64,000 nucleotides of DNA, from the NCBI GenBank assembly GCA_949519155.1, contig CATIQU010000033.1:1-64000 (forward strand). The letters are read 5' to 3'. Positions 26,303 to 36,914 of the stretch are shown one piece after another. Under the pieces are notes generated by a model. The model was not told the origin of the DNA, searched no databases, and worked only from the letters and a program-made list of their open reading frames with translations. Each line of letters begins with the position of its first letter. Positions within the stretch are counted from its first letter, which is position 1. A program made the translations under genes and the position numbers. This stretch comes from Polaribacter sp. SA4-10 (GTDB taxonomy: Bacteria > Bacteroidota > Bacteroidia > Flavobacteriales > Flavobacteriaceae).

Positions 26303-27694
26303 TTAAATATTTTCTGCTAAAATTAACGCCTTTTTTAAAGCGGCCAACTTGTTATTTACTTCTTGCAATTCCTTTTCTTCGTCTGAATGAATGACAATTC
26401 CTGCGCCTGCTTGCGAATACAAAACATTATTTTTACTCACAAAAGAACGAATGGCAATTGCTAAGTTTACGGAACCATCCAAACCAATAATCCCAACGGC
26501 ACCACCATAAAATCCTCGAGATTGATTTTCATATTTGTCAATCAATTCCATGGCCTTGTATTTAGGCGCTCCGCTTAAGGTTCCTGCGGGAAAAGTATCT
26601 CCTACAATCTCAATCGGATTTCCTTTAATTTTCCCTTGAACGGTTGAAACTAAATGGATCACATGACTGAAATACTGTACTTCTTTGAAGACTTCAACAG
26701 TTACATGATCGGCATGCTTACTAAGATCATTTCTTGCCAAATCAACTAACATAACATGCTCTGCTGTTTCTTTTTTATCTTCAGACAACTTCTTTCCTAA
26801 CTTGATATCTTCTGACATTTCTCCTGTTCTTCGAAACGTTCCGGCAATTGGATTGATGGTTGCTTTTCCGGCAGAAATTTTTATTTGCGCTTCGGGTGAA
26901 GACCCCATCAATTTAAAATTCCCGTAATCAAAATAAAATAAATAAGGGGATGGATTAATCGAACGCAATGCTCTGTAAACATTAAATTCATCGCCTTTAA
27001 ATTCTTGTTGAAATTGGCGGGATAACACCAACTGAAAAACATCTCCTCGCTTGCAATGTGCTTTCGCTTTGGTTACGTATTCTTTAAAATCATCATTCGT
27101 ACAATTGGAAGTTTCCTCACCAACGATTTCAAATTTTTGAGTATTGAAAGATTGCGCATTGATTATGGTTTCTATTTCTGAAATCCTTGAATCTTCATGA
27201 ATTTCTCTGTTTTCAATCAACGTCATTTCATCGTTAAAATGATTGATTGCAATGATAAATCGATAGAAACTATATTGCATTTCTGGAATTGCAGAGGGAG
27301 CTTTTTTGTTTGTAAACGTAATATTTTCAAAATACTGAACGCTATCAAAAGTGGTATAACCATACAATCCATTAAACGATTTCAATTCCTTTGGGCAGTC
27401 CAAAGTGATCGAATTTGTAAATTCATCAAACAGCGCATAAAAATTTTTATCAACGGCATGATTGGCTACTTGAACACCTTTGTGAGAAACCGAAAAAGTT
27501 GCGTCTTCAACTTTCATGGAAACCATGGGTTCAATACAAATAAAAGAAAAACTTTCTTCTTTACTATGATAGTCAGAACTTTCTAGCAATAAGGTATTTG
27601 CATAGGCATCTCGAAAACGCAAATACAAGCCTACTGGAGTCACTGTATCCGAAATTTTAGTAGTACTTGTTGTTTTAAATTTTATCTCTTTCAT
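26303..27694 (-). CDS. trpE: Anthranilate synthase component I
   Basis: This 463 aa chorismate-utilising enzyme is the first of the operon. The N-terminal part contains LLESSDYHSKEES, the region that binds feedback tryptophan in TrpE. The C-terminal catalytic domain shows GDVFQLVLSRQFQ, PSPYLFYFDYG, GSSPEAQIKI, NPIAGTFRRTG, HVMLVDLARNDLS, FPAGTLSGAPKYKAMELID and QAGAGIVIHSD. Presence of the LLES feedback motif and of the attenuator leader upstream favours TrpE over PabB. It lies about 40 bases after the leader terminator. Confidence 0.95.
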   Translation of the reverse strand: MKEIKFKTTSTTKISDTVTPVGLYLRFRDAYANTLLLESSDYHSKEESFSFICIEPMVSMKVEDATFSVSHKGVQVANHAVDKNFYALFDEFTNSITLDCPKELKSFNGLYGYTTFDSVQYFENITFTNKKAPSAIPEMQYSFYRFIIAINHFNDEMTLIENREIHEDSRISEIETIINAQSFNTQKFEIVGEETSNCTNDDFKEYVTKAKAHCKRGDVFQLVLSRQFQQEFKGDEFNVYRALRSINPSPYLFYFDYGNFKLMGSSPEAQIKISAGKATINPIAGTFRRTGEMSEDIKLGKKLSEDKKETAEHVMLVDLARNDLSKHADHVTVEVFKEVQYFSHVIHLVSTVQGKIKGNPIEIVGDTFPAGTLSGAPKYKAMELIDKYENQSRGFYGGAVGIIGLDGSVNLAIAIRSFVSKNNVLYSQAGAGIVIHSDEEKELQEVNNKLAALKKALILAENI

Positions 27695-27731
27695 AGTTGC
27701 TGAACGAACTCAGTATTTGTTTTATAAACAC

Positions 27732-27761
27732 AAAAAAGGCTTATCGTGAGATAAGCCTTTT
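27732..27761 (-). terminator. trp leader terminator (attenuator)
   Basis: On the minus strand AAAAGGCTTATC pairs perfectly with GATAAGCCTTTT around loop TCAC, followed by a T-run (TTTTTTG). It lies between the leader peptide and trpE. The segment TCTCAC (plus 27746-27751) can instead pair with GTGAGA (plus 27787-27792), which would break the terminator. Confidence 0.9.
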
Positions 27762-27787
27762 ATATATTTTTACATATAGGAAGATTT

Positions 27788-27808
27788 CTCACTTATTGAT
27801 TAAGAGAG
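27788..27808 (-). promoter_or_regulatory. trp leader hairpin 1:2 (anti-antiterminator)
   Basis: On the minus strand CTCTCTTA (plus 27801-27808) pairs with TAAGTGAG (plus 27788-27795) across loop ATCAA, seven pairs with one T-T mismatch. The first arm overlaps codons just after the three Trp codons. A ribosome stalled on Trp would cover it and free GTGAGA to pair with the terminator arm, allowing read-through into trpE. Confidence 0.75.
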
Positions 27809-27840
27809 CTCCACCACCATATGTTTTGTTGTTTCATCAT
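27793..27840 (-). CDS. trpL: trp operon leader peptide with three consecutive Trp codons
   Basis: The frame ATGATG...TAA on the minus strand encodes MMKQQNIWWWSSLNQ (15 aa, or 14 from the second ATG). Three tandem TGG codons occupy 27811-27819. A Trp run in such a short peptide, placed directly before alternative hairpins and a terminator and upstream of trpE, is the classic arrangement for ribosome-mediated attenuation. When Trp-tRNA is short, the ribosome stalls here and the antiterminator forms. No Shine-Dalgarno sequence is visible, and the predicted transcription start is only a few bases upstream, so initiation may be nearly leaderless. Confidence 0.9.
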   Translation of the reverse strand: MMKQQNIWWWSSLNQ

Positions 27841-27847
27841 TGAAATA

Positions 27848-27879
27848 CAAATTTAGACAGCAAATTCTACTTGACCAAA
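27848..27879 (-). promoter_or_regulatory. trp operon promoter
   Basis: The minus strand reads TTTG (plus 27876-27879), 20 bases, then TAAATTTG (plus 27848-27855), a full match to the Bacteroidota -33/-7 consensus. Transcription would begin within a few bases of the trpL ATG. Confidence 0.75.
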
Positions 27880-28075
27880 TTTTATGTCCTTTTTTTTAAG
27901 CGAACTATCAAACAGTAAGTTTCTAAATTAAAAACAAACCTAATAGTTTCAATAATATACCAAAAACCAATATAAAGTTATAAGTTATAATTAAATATTA
28001 AAATTAAGTATATAATTAAAACAAATATTCGGTTTTTTGTATCGGAAATAAACAATTATTATAAAAAATAGATTT

Positions 28076-29740
28076 ATGTGTGGTATTGTATGTGCGTTTG
28101 ATTTGAAAGAAAAACCTGAAGTCTTAAGACCTCAGCTATTAGAAATGTCTAAAAAAATCAGACACCGTGGCCCAGATTGGAGCGGAATTTATAGTGATAA
28201 AAAAGTGATTATGACGCATGAAAGATTGGCGATTGTAGATCCAGCTTCTGGACAACAACCCCTTTTCAGTGAAGATAAAAAATTAATATTGGCAGCAAAC
28301 GGTGAGATTTACAATCATAGAGAACTTCGCAAGCAATTTGAAGGAACTTACAACTTTCAAACAGCGTCGGATTGTGAAGTAATTTTAGCACTTTATAAAG
28401 AAAAAGGAGTGCATTTTCTTGATGAATTGAATGGAATCTTTGGATTTGCGATCTATGACGTAGAAAAAGATGAATACTTTATTGCTAGAGATCATGCAGG
28501 AATCATTCCTTTATATATTGGCTGGGATCAAAATGGAACTTTTTACGTTGCCTCAGAATTAAAAGCTTTAGAAGGTGTTTGTTCTAAAATTGAACTGTTT
28601 CCTCCTGGGCACTATATGTCTAGTAAAGATGGTGCATTTGTAAAATGGTATCACAGAGAATGGACAGATTATAATGCTGTTAAAGAAAACGAAACAAGTA
28701 TTGCCGAAGTAAAAAAATCATTGGAAGATGCTGTCCATAGACAACTAATGAGTGATGTTCCTTATGGAGTTTTACTTTCGGGAGGACTAGATTCGTCTGT
28801 AATTTCTGCAATTGCAAAAAAATATGCTCAAAAAAGAATTGAATCTGATGATAAATCAGAAGCTTGGTATCCACAGCTACACAGTTTTTCTGTAGGTTTA
28901 GAAGGTTCTCCAGATTTGGCTGCTGCTAAAAAAGTAGCGGAACACATTGGCACCATTCACCATGAAATAAAATTTACAATCCAAGAAGGCTTAGATGCTA
29001 TCAAGGATGTTATATACAACATAGAAACCTACGACATTACAACCATTCGCTCCTCTACTCCAATGTATTTAATGGCACGAGTTATTAAATCTATGGGGAT
29101 TAAGATGGTGCTTTCTGGAGAAGGTGCAGATGAAATTTTTGGTGGTTACTTATACTTTCACAAAGCGCCAAATGCTGAAGAATTTCATGAAGAAACAGTT
29201 CGTAAACTAGAAAAACTACACATGTATGATTGCCTTAGAGCTAATAAGAGTTTAATGGCTTGGGGAATAGAGGGGCGTGTTCCTTTTTTAGACAAAGAAT
29301 TTATTGACGTTGCCATGCGTTTGAACCCGAAAGACAAAATGATTAACGGTGAACGGATGGAAAAATGGATCATTCGAAAAGCGTTTGAGGACATGTTACC
29401 AGAAAGTGTTGCATGGAGACAAAAAGAACAATTTTCTGACGGTGTTGGATACGATTGGATTGATACATTAAAAGAAGTAGTAGATAAAGAAGTTACTGAC
29501 GAACAGTTGGCAAATGCCAAATTTAGATTTCCAATTCAAACACCACAAAACAAAGAAGAATTTTATTATCGTACTATTTTTGAAGAGCACTTTCCAAGTG
29601 ATACCGCTGTATTGAGCGTGCCACAAGAAGCAAGTGTTGCTTGTAGTACTCAAATTGCCTTAGACTGGGATGAAGCATTTAAGAATATGAATGAGCCTTC
29701 TGGAAGAGCCATTTTGAATGTTCATGACGACGCCTATTAG
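28076..29740 (+). CDS. asnB: Asparagine synthase B (glutamine-hydrolysing)
   Basis: This 554 aa cytosolic enzyme makes asparagine from aspartate, ATP and glutamine. MCGIVCAFD gives the N-terminal nucleophile Cys2 after Met removal. The class II glutaminase domain (1-200) includes IRHRGPDWSG, ERLAIVDP, LAANGEIYNH and SDCEVI. The synthase domain (about 210-530) has the ATP pyrophosphatase loop VLLSGGLDSSVISA and MVLSGEGADEIFGGYLYF. Length matches AsnB of the short bacterial type. It is a single gene with its own terminator. Confidence 0.97.
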   Translation: MCGIVCAFDLKEKPEVLRPQLLEMSKKIRHRGPDWSGIYSDKKVIMTHERLAIVDPASGQQPLFSEDKKLILAANGEIYNHRELRKQFEGTYNFQTASDCEVILALYKEKGVHFLDELNGIFGFAIYDVEKDEYFIARDHAGIIPLYIGWDQNGTFYVASELKALEGVCSKIELFPPGHYMSSKDGAFVKWYHREWTDYNAVKENETSIAEVKKSLEDAVHRQLMSDVPYGVLLSGGLDSSVISAIAKKYAQKRIESDDKSEAWYPQLHSFSVGLEGSPDLAAAKKVAEHIGTIHHEIKFTIQEGLDAIKDVIYNIETYDITTIRSSTPMYLMARVIKSMGIKMVLSGEGADEIFGGYLYFHKAPNAEEFHEETVRKLEKLHMYDCLRANKSLMAWGIEGRVPFLDKEFIDVAMRLNPKDKMINGERMEKWIIRKAFEDMLPESVAWRQKEQFSDGVGYDWIDTLKEVVDKEVTDEQLANAKFRFPIQTPQNKEEFYYRTIFEEHFPSDTAVLSVPQEASVACSTQIALDWDEAFKNMNEPSGRAILNVHDDAY

Positions 29741-29773
29741 ATTTGTTTATTTCCAAAATAAATTTAACACTAA

Positions 29774-29800
29774 AAATCTCGCTTTTGCGGGATTTTTTTT
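29774..29800 (+). terminator. asnB terminator
   Basis: AAATCTCGC pairs with GCGGGATTT around TTTT with one wobble, followed by eight T in all. It is located about 35 bases after the asnB stop. Confidence 0.85.
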
Positions 29801-29990
29801 GCTTTTTAAAAAATGAAATTTAGGATATAAGCCGTTCGAGTCTCATCTCAATTGGCAAAACAAATCTAAGTTGAAAAAGTTACATATAAAGCACTTTTTA
29901 ATAGCTTTAAGCCATTATTTCGTTTTCAACAAATGTTGATAATTTCAGAACTTAATTACTCAAATTGTTATTAAAAAGATTGAAAATTTG

Positions 29991-29998
29991 TAAATTTG
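29991..29998 (+). promoter_or_regulatory. Possible gyrB promoter -7 element
   Basis: TAAATTTG matches TAnnTTTG. A TTG lies at 29965-29967, 23 bases upstream, slightly long spacing. It is located about 70 bases before the gyrB ATG. Confidence 0.45.
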
Positions 29999-30055
29999 AG
30001 AATAGGAATACCTTCATTTTTAATGACGGTTTTCTAACAAAATTTAAATTACTAA

Positions 30056-32005
<1,950 letters not shown>

Positions 32006-32023
32006 AAACCATTTTTAACATTC

Positions 32024-32060
32024 AAAAGCCTCAATACTAAAAATATTGAGGCTTTTTTTT
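32024..32060 (+). terminator. gyrB terminator
   Basis: AAAAGCCTCAATA pairs with TATTGAGGCTTTT, followed by a T-run. It lies 19 bases after the gyrB stop. Confidence 0.9.
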
Positions 32061-32126
32061 GTGAAAAACACAAAATACTGTCCCTTTTTTAAGATATATC
32101 AAAAGCTGTTTTTCAATAATTTAGTG

Positions 32127-32134
32127 TATTTTTG
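32127..32134 (+). promoter_or_regulatory. mdh promoter -7 element
   Basis: TATTTTTG matches TAnnTTTG, 36 bases before the mdh ATG. The -33 region is T-rich without a clean TTG at the best distance. Confidence 0.5.
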
Positions 32135-32170
32135 TGGCTCTTAATTTGAACACCATTAAATACTAAAAAT

Positions 32171-33097
32171 ATGAAAATTACTGTTGTAGGTGCAGGTGCC
32201 GTAGGTGCAAGTTGTGCAGAATACATTGCCATGAAAAACTTCGCTTCTGAAGTTGTAATACTAGACATTAAAGAAGGCTTTGCAGAAGGGAAAGCAATGG
32301 ATTTAATGCAAACAGCTTCTTTAAATGGATTTGATACAAAAATCACTGGAAGTACAAGTGATTATACTAAAACAGCAGATTCTAATATTTGTGTGATTAC
32401 TTCTGGAATTCCAAGAAAACCAGGAATGACACGTGAAGAATTAATCGGAATTAATGCTGGAATCGTTAAAATGGTTTCTGCTAGTTTAATTGAGCATTCT
32501 CCAAACACAATCATAATCGTTGTTTCTAATCCTATGGACACGATGACGTATTTAGTACATAAAACAACTGGACTTCCTAAAAATAGAATTATTGGAATGG
32601 GTGGAGCTTTAGATTCTGCTCGTTTTAAATATCGATTGGCAGAAGCTTTAGAAGCACCAATTTCTGATGTTGACGGAATGGTAATTGGTGGACATTCTGA
32701 CAAAGGAATGGTGCCTTTAACAAGATTGGCAACAAGAAATTCGGTTCCAGTTTCTGAGTTTATCTCTGAAGAAAGATTGGCAGAAGTTTTACAAGACACC
32801 AAAGTAGGTGGCGCAACTTTAACGGGTTTATTAGGCACTTCTGCTTGGTATGCTCCTGGAGCTGCTGTTTCTAGTTTGGTACAAGCAATTGCTTGTGATC
32901 AAAAGAAAATTTTCCCTTGTTCAGTTTTACTGGAAGGTGAGTATGGTTTGAATGATTTATGTATCGGAGTTCCTGTCGTTTTAGGGAAAAACGGAATCGA
33001 AAAAATTGTTGAAATCAATTTGAATGACGCTGAAAAAGCACACATGCAAGCTTCTGCTGAAGGAGTTACCAAAACAAACGGATTGTTAGCATTGTAA
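32171..33097 (+). CDS. mdh: Malate dehydrogenase
   Basis: This 308 aa NAD-dependent enzyme of the TCA cycle interconverts malate and oxaloacetate. It has the Rossmann motif VVGAGAVGASCAEY with acidic VVILDIKEG, the substrate loop SGIPRKPGMTREEL, NPMDTMTYL, GMGGALDSARFKYRLAE and the catalytic His in IGGHSDKGMVPL. It is of the LDH-like (MDH type 3) family found in many Bacteroidota. It is a single-gene unit with a terminator at 33133. Confidence 0.95.
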   Translation: MKITVVGAGAVGASCAEYIAMKNFASEVVILDIKEGFAEGKAMDLMQTASLNGFDTKITGSTSDYTKTADSNICVITSGIPRKPGMTREELIGINAGIVKMVSASLIEHSPNTIIIVVSNPMDTMTYLVHKTTGLPKNRIIGMGGALDSARFKYRLAEALEAPISDVDGMVIGGHSDKGMVPLTRLATRNSVPVSEFISEERLAEVLQDTKVGGATLTGLLGTSAWYAPGAAVSSLVQAIACDQKKIFPCSVLLEGEYGLNDLCIGVPVVLGKNGIEKIVEINLNDAEKAHMQASAEGVTKTNGLLAL

Positions 33098-33132
33098 TTT
33101 ATCAATCGTTTTTTAACGAAACACACTACTTA

Positions 33133-33158
33133 AAAATCCAGCTGCAAAGCTGGATTTT
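33133..33158 (+). terminator. mdh terminator
   Basis: AAAATCCAGCT pairs perfectly with AGCTGGATTTT around GCAA. The T-run is short (TTTTCT). It lies 35 bases after the mdh stop. Confidence 0.75.
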
Positions 33159-33198
33159 CTATTTAATCTGTAAATCAAAAAAAGCTATTTACGAATAA

Positions 33199-34854
33199 CT
33201 AGTTCTTTAATTCGCTTTCATACATTTTTACGCCTCCAATATAGGTTGCAATTACGCTTACTTCTTTGATTTCGTGGAGTGCAATCTTAAAAATATTTTT
33301 ATTTAAGATCACAAAATCGGCTAATTTCCCTACCTCTAAAGTTCCTTTTATCTGTTCATCAAAAGAACTAAATGCGGCATTTTTGGTATAGGCTATCATC
33401 GCTTGTTCCACCGTTATTTTTTCATCTGGCACCCAACCATCTAGATTTTGATCATCTAAGGTGCGTCTAGTTGTAGCTGCATAAATACCCAATATTGGAG
33501 ACGCTGGAGCCACGGGCCAGTCACTTCCAAAAGCCAACTTGGTTCCTGCTTTTAATAACGAATTAAAGGCGTAGGTTGTCTTTATCCGTTCTGGTGCTAT
33601 TAACGCTTCTGCCCATCTTCCATCATCAATGGCGTGATAAGGTTGCATACTCGCAATAATATTCAATTCTTTAAATCGTTGAATATCGCTTTTGTCTAAA
33701 TGTTGTGCATGTTCTACACGATACCTGCTGTCTTTTTGACCCAACTTATTAATGAGGTCTTGGTACATGTCTAACAAAGCGCCATTGGCATGGTCTCCAA
33801 TGGCATGAACTGTTACTTGTAAATCTTTAGATGCCGCTTGAAGCGCATTGTCATTTAGGCTCTTAATGCTATGAATAAAAATTCCTTTGTCTGTTGGTTT
33901 ATCTGAATATGGATTTTTAAAAGCGGCCGTATGGAAGCCTAAAGATCCATCTACAAAACCTTTTAAAAGTCCTTTTTTATACCATTTTGGATGCAGCGAT
34001 TTATTTCTCAGAGCCTTTTCCCGTTGATGCAAAGGATTTGCAGTGTAAACACGCATTTTAAGCAAATACTCTTTGTGAAGTTCTTTAAGAATTGAAAAAC
34101 TCTCCAAACTGTCTACATCATGAATTGAGGTGACCCCGTTTGAAAGCAAATAGTTTTGTGCAGCAACAATTGCTTATTTTTTCACTTTAGCTGTTAGTGC
34201 TGGAATTTTATTCAATACCAAATACATGGCTTCACTTTTTAAAATTCCTGTTGGTGTACCGTCTAAATTTCGAACAATTTCTCCATTAACTACATCAGGA
34301 GTGTTTTGATTGATCCCTGCAATTTTAAGTGCGGCATAATTGGCCAAAATCATATGACCATCCAATCTATAAATAGCAACGGGATTGTCTTTTGTGTCCT
34401 TGTCTATCCATTCTTTATTGGGCAACGTCCCACCCCAAAGTGTGTGATCCCAATTTCCTTCAACAATCCAACTCCCTTTTTGAAGTGTGCTTGCAAAGGC
34501 TGCAATACGCTAACTAAAAATTGCTGGAGTTTTTGCGTCCCGCAACTCCACATTTAAAAGACTGTTTCCTCCCATTAATAAATGTACATGGGCATCTATA
34601 AAACCGGGGGTGATGAGATGCCCTTTTGCATCAATCATTTGAGTGGTTTTGTCTTTGTAGTGTGCTATTTCTTCGTTGCTTCCAATGGCAATAATTGTAT
34701 CTCCTTTGATTGCAAATGAGGTTGCGGTTGGTTGAGCTGCATTCCCGGTCCAAATCGTCGCATTGTAAATGATTGTATCTGATTTTAAAAGGGTTTCTTC
34801 ACAAGAAGTCAATAGAAAAAGAAAGAAAACAATTCGGGGAAAATAATAGCGCAT
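33199..34854 (-). pseudogene. Amidohydrolase (YtcJ-like) lipoprotein gene with two in-frame stops
   Basis: The reading frame runs uninterrupted by shifts from ATG 34854 (MRYYFPRIVFFLFLLTSCEE, lipoprotein signal) to the stop at 33199, but contains TAG at 34510-34512 and TAA at 34174-34176. Translation across them is clean: TPAIFS-stop-RIAAFASTLQ and LTAKVKK-stop-AIVAAQNYLL. The first stop falls where a Lys or similar residue is expected, the second where Gln or Glu is expected by comparison with the paralogue at 17267. All catalytic motifs remain: DAHVHLLMGG, GFVDGSLGFHTAAF, VHAIGDHANGA, RVEHAQHL and FGSDWPVAPASP. Two nonsense substitutions in an otherwise intact frame indicate recent inactivation, sequencing error, or (unlikely) read-through. 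Confidence 0.85.
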
Positions 34855-34908
34855 GCGGTATTTTGTTTTAAGATAATAAAGATAGGTTTTAAAAAAAAAA
34901 TGAAACAA

Positions 34909-34940
34909 AAAAAGGAACTACATTGCTGTACTTCCTTTAT
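34909..34940 (-). terminator. lysS terminator
   Basis: AAAGGAACTACA pairs with TGTACTTCCTTT around TTGC with one mismatch. On the minus strand the stem is followed by TTTTTTTG. It lies about 25 bases past the lysS stop. Confidence 0.8.
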
Positions 34941-34965
34941 TAAAATCTTGTGATGTGTGTTTTTT

Positions 34966-36660
34966 TTAGAGAACCTCTACAAACAATCCTTCTTCAGTTT
35001 TAGAAACTTTCGCAACTTCTTTTTTTGTTAAACCTTTAATGGTTTTGTCCCATTTCTTGTTAGACAAACCTGATTGTGTTTTCAATTCATTTAAATCTAT
35101 TCTCTCTGCTTTGGTTATGATTGCTAAAACTGCTTTTTCTTCATCATTCAATTCAATGGAAGGAGCTTGCTTTTCAGGTCTCATTTGCGGGAAAAACAAT
35201 ACTTCTTGAATGGATTGGTTGTTGGTTAAAAACATAATCAATCGATCCATTCCAATTCCCATTCCGGAGGTTGGAGGCATCCCGTATTCTAAGGCACGTA
35301 AGAAATCTTCATCGATGAATTCGGTTGCTTCATCGTCTCCTTTTTTGGCTAATTTTAATTGGTGCTCAAAACGTTCTCGCTGATCGATTGGGTCATTTAA
35401 TTCTGAATAGGCATTGGCAATTTCTTTACCACAAACCATTAATTCAAAACGTTCGGTTAATTCTGGATTGTCTCTATGCTCCTTACAAAGTGGAGACATT
35501 TCTTTTGGATAATCTGTAATAAAAGTTGGTTGTATGTAATTTCCTTCACATTTTTCTCCAAAAATTTCATCAATTAATTTTCCTTTTCCCATGGTTTCAT
35601 CAACAGGGATATCCATTGATTTTGCTGCGGTTCTTATTTCGTCTTCTGTTTTTCCATTAATGTCAAAACCGGTAAAATGTTTTATAGAATCTGCCATGGT
35701 AACTCTTGCATATGGCGCTTTAAAATTGATTTTATGTTCACCAAAAGTAGCTTCTGAGGTTCCGTTTACGGCAATAGCACAATGTTCTAATAATTGCTCA
35801 CAGAAATCCATCATCCAATTGTAATCTTTGTAGGATACATAGATTTCCATGGCTGTAAATTCTGGATTGTGTGTTCTATCCATTCCTTCATTTCTGAAGT
35901 TTTTAGAGAACTCATAGACACCGTCAAAACCACCAACAATTAATCTCTTTAAATACAATTCATTGGCAATTCTCATGTATAATGGAATGTCTAATGAATT
36001 GTGATGTGTAATAAAAGGTCTTGCTGCTGCTCCTCCTGGAATAGGTTGTAATACAGGAGTTTCTACCTCAAAATATCCTTCGTCATTAAAGAAAGAACGC
36101 ATTGCATTAAATAATTTTGTTCGTTTTACGAAGACTTCTTTTACATGTGGATTTACCACTAAATCTGCATACCGTTGTCTGTAACGCATTTCAGGATCTG
36201 TAAAAGCGTCATAGGTAACTCCATCTTTTACTTTTGGCATTGGCAAAGGTTTTAATGCTTTTGAGAGCATTTTAAAACTTTTAACCATAACGGTTTTTTC
36301 GCCCACTTGCGTTGTAAACAAAGTTCCTTCGATTCCAATAAAATCTCCTAAGTCTAATAATTTCTTAAAGACATTATTGTATAAAGATTTGTCTTCTCCT
36401 TCACAAATTTCATCTCTGTTAAAATACAATTGTATTCTACCCTCACCGTCTTGTAGTTGTGCAAAAGAAGCTTTTCCCTGAATGTTAATCGACATCAAAC
36501 GTCCAGCGATAATTACGGGTTTCCCTTCAACATATGCTTCCTTTATTTCTTTTGAATTTGAATTGATTGGAAATAAATCTGCTGGGTAAGGGTTGATCCC
36601 TAATTCACGTAATTTGGTTAGCTTTTCTCTACGTACAACTTCTTGTTCTGATAATTGCAT
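34966..36660 (-). CDS. lysS: Lysyl-tRNA synthetase, class II
   Basis: This 564 aa enzyme charges tRNA-Lys. I use ATG 36660 (MQLSEQEVVRREKLTKLREL), which fits the family; the upstream ATG adds 13 residues that overlap the promoter region. The OB-fold anticodon domain (about 55-150) contains VIIAGRLMSINIQGKASF and IQLYF. The class II catalytic core shows ETPVLQPIPGGAAARPF, FSKNFRNEGMDRTHNPEFTA (motif 2) and GMGIGMDRLIMFL (motif 3). The C-terminal extension of about 60 residues beyond motif 3 is a small Lys-rich winged-helix-like tail common in Bacteroidota LysS. Confidence 0.97.
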   Translation of the reverse strand: MQLSEQEVVRREKLTKLRELGINPYPADLFPINSNSKEIKEAYVEGKPVIIAGRLMSINIQGKASFAQLQDGEGRIQLYFNRDEICEGEDKSLYNNVFKKLLDLGDFIGIEGTLFTTQVGEKTVMVKSFKMLSKALKPLPMPKVKDGVTYDAFTDPEMRYRQRYADLVVNPHVKEVFVKRTKLFNAMRSFFNDEGYFEVETPVLQPIPGGAAARPFITHHNSLDIPLYMRIANELYLKRLIVGGFDGVYEFSKNFRNEGMDRTHNPEFTAMEIYVSYKDYNWMMDFCEQLLEHCAIAVNGTSEATFGEHKINFKAPYARVTMADSIKHFTGFDINGKTEDEIRTAAKSMDIPVDETMGKGKLIDEIFGEKCEGNYIQPTFITDYPKEMSPLCKEHRDNPELTERFELMVCGKEIANAYSELNDPIDQRERFEHQLKLAKKGDDEATEFIDEDFLRALEYGMPPTSGMGIGMDRLIMFLTNNQSIQEVLFFPQMRPEKQAPSIELNDEEKAVLAIITKAERIDLNELKTQSGLSNKKWDKTIKGLTKKEVAKVSKTEEGLFVEVL

Positions 36661-36696
36661 TCTCTGTCTTTGTTTTCGGGTAAATATTAAAGATTG

Positions 36697-36727
36697 CAAA
36701 GATACAATCTATTGCAGAGTTAAACAA
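36697..36727 (-). promoter_or_regulatory. lysS promoter
   Basis: The minus strand reads TTG (plus 36725-36727), 20 bases, then TATCTTTG (plus 36697-36704), a full consensus match. The start of transcription would be near 36690, about 30 bases before the ATG. It is back to back with the promoter of the RNA candidate at 36752. Confidence 0.7.
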
Positions 36728-36751
36728 TTAACAAATAAAAAAGAAAATGAA

Positions 36752-36780
36752 TTGTAAGCCTATAAAATGTTGTATATTTG
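36752..36780 (+). promoter_or_regulatory. Promoter of structured RNA candidate
   Basis: TTG (36752-36754), 18 bases, TATATTTG (36773-36780) matches the Bacteroidota consensus on the plus strand, although neither flanking gene is on that strand. Confidence 0.6.
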
Positions 36781-36784
36781 TCAA

Positions 36785-36896
36785 CTGCTTTTTTATTAAA
36801 GTAGCAATTAGTTGTGTTGTTTTGGCACTTTCGAAAAAGTGTCATGGTTTTGTTAACCAATGGAAAGCTTCCCTTAAATGGGACGCTTTTTTTTTG
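36785..36896 (+). ncRNA. Candidate structured small RNA, about 110 nt
   Basis: Between minus-strand lysS and the minus-strand DUF456 gene lies a plus-strand unit with a promoter and four consecutive hairpins. Stem 1 is CTGCTTT/AAAGTAG (36785-36804). Stem 2 is TGGCACTTT/AAAGTGTCA with loop CGAA (36823-36844). Stem 3 is TGGTT/AACCA (36845-36859). Stem 4 is AAAGCTTCCC/GGGACGCTTT (36864-36889), followed by a T-run as intrinsic terminator. There is no ORF of note. It has none of the hallmarks of tRNA, SRP RNA, tmRNA or RNase P RNA that I can see. It may belong to a Bacteroidota RNA family (for example Flavo-1) or be new; structure-based comparison would decide. Confidence 0.55.
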
Positions 36897-36914
36897 CATT
36901 TTATCGAATGAATG

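Larger units (their letters stand above)
27695..28075. other. Divergent control region between trp operon and asnB
   Basis: These 381 bases hold the trp leader peptide, its alternative hairpins, the attenuator and the trp promoter (27732-27879). The asnB side (27880-28075) is very AT-rich. I see no convincing TAnnTTTG element or hairpin there. Confidence 0.7.

Noticed and set aside
29834..29844. tRNA T-arm-like string GTTCGAGTCTC between asnB and gyrB
   Set aside because: No D-arm, anticodon arm or acceptor partner around it and the T-stem does not pair; probably chance.
32362..32838. 158-codon minus-strand ORF opposite mdh
   Set aside because: Antisense to well-conserved malate dehydrogenase; no independent support.
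36661..36699. 13-residue N-terminal extension of lysS
   Set aside because: It lies at the predicted transcription start next to the -7 box; family N-terminus fits ATG 36660.
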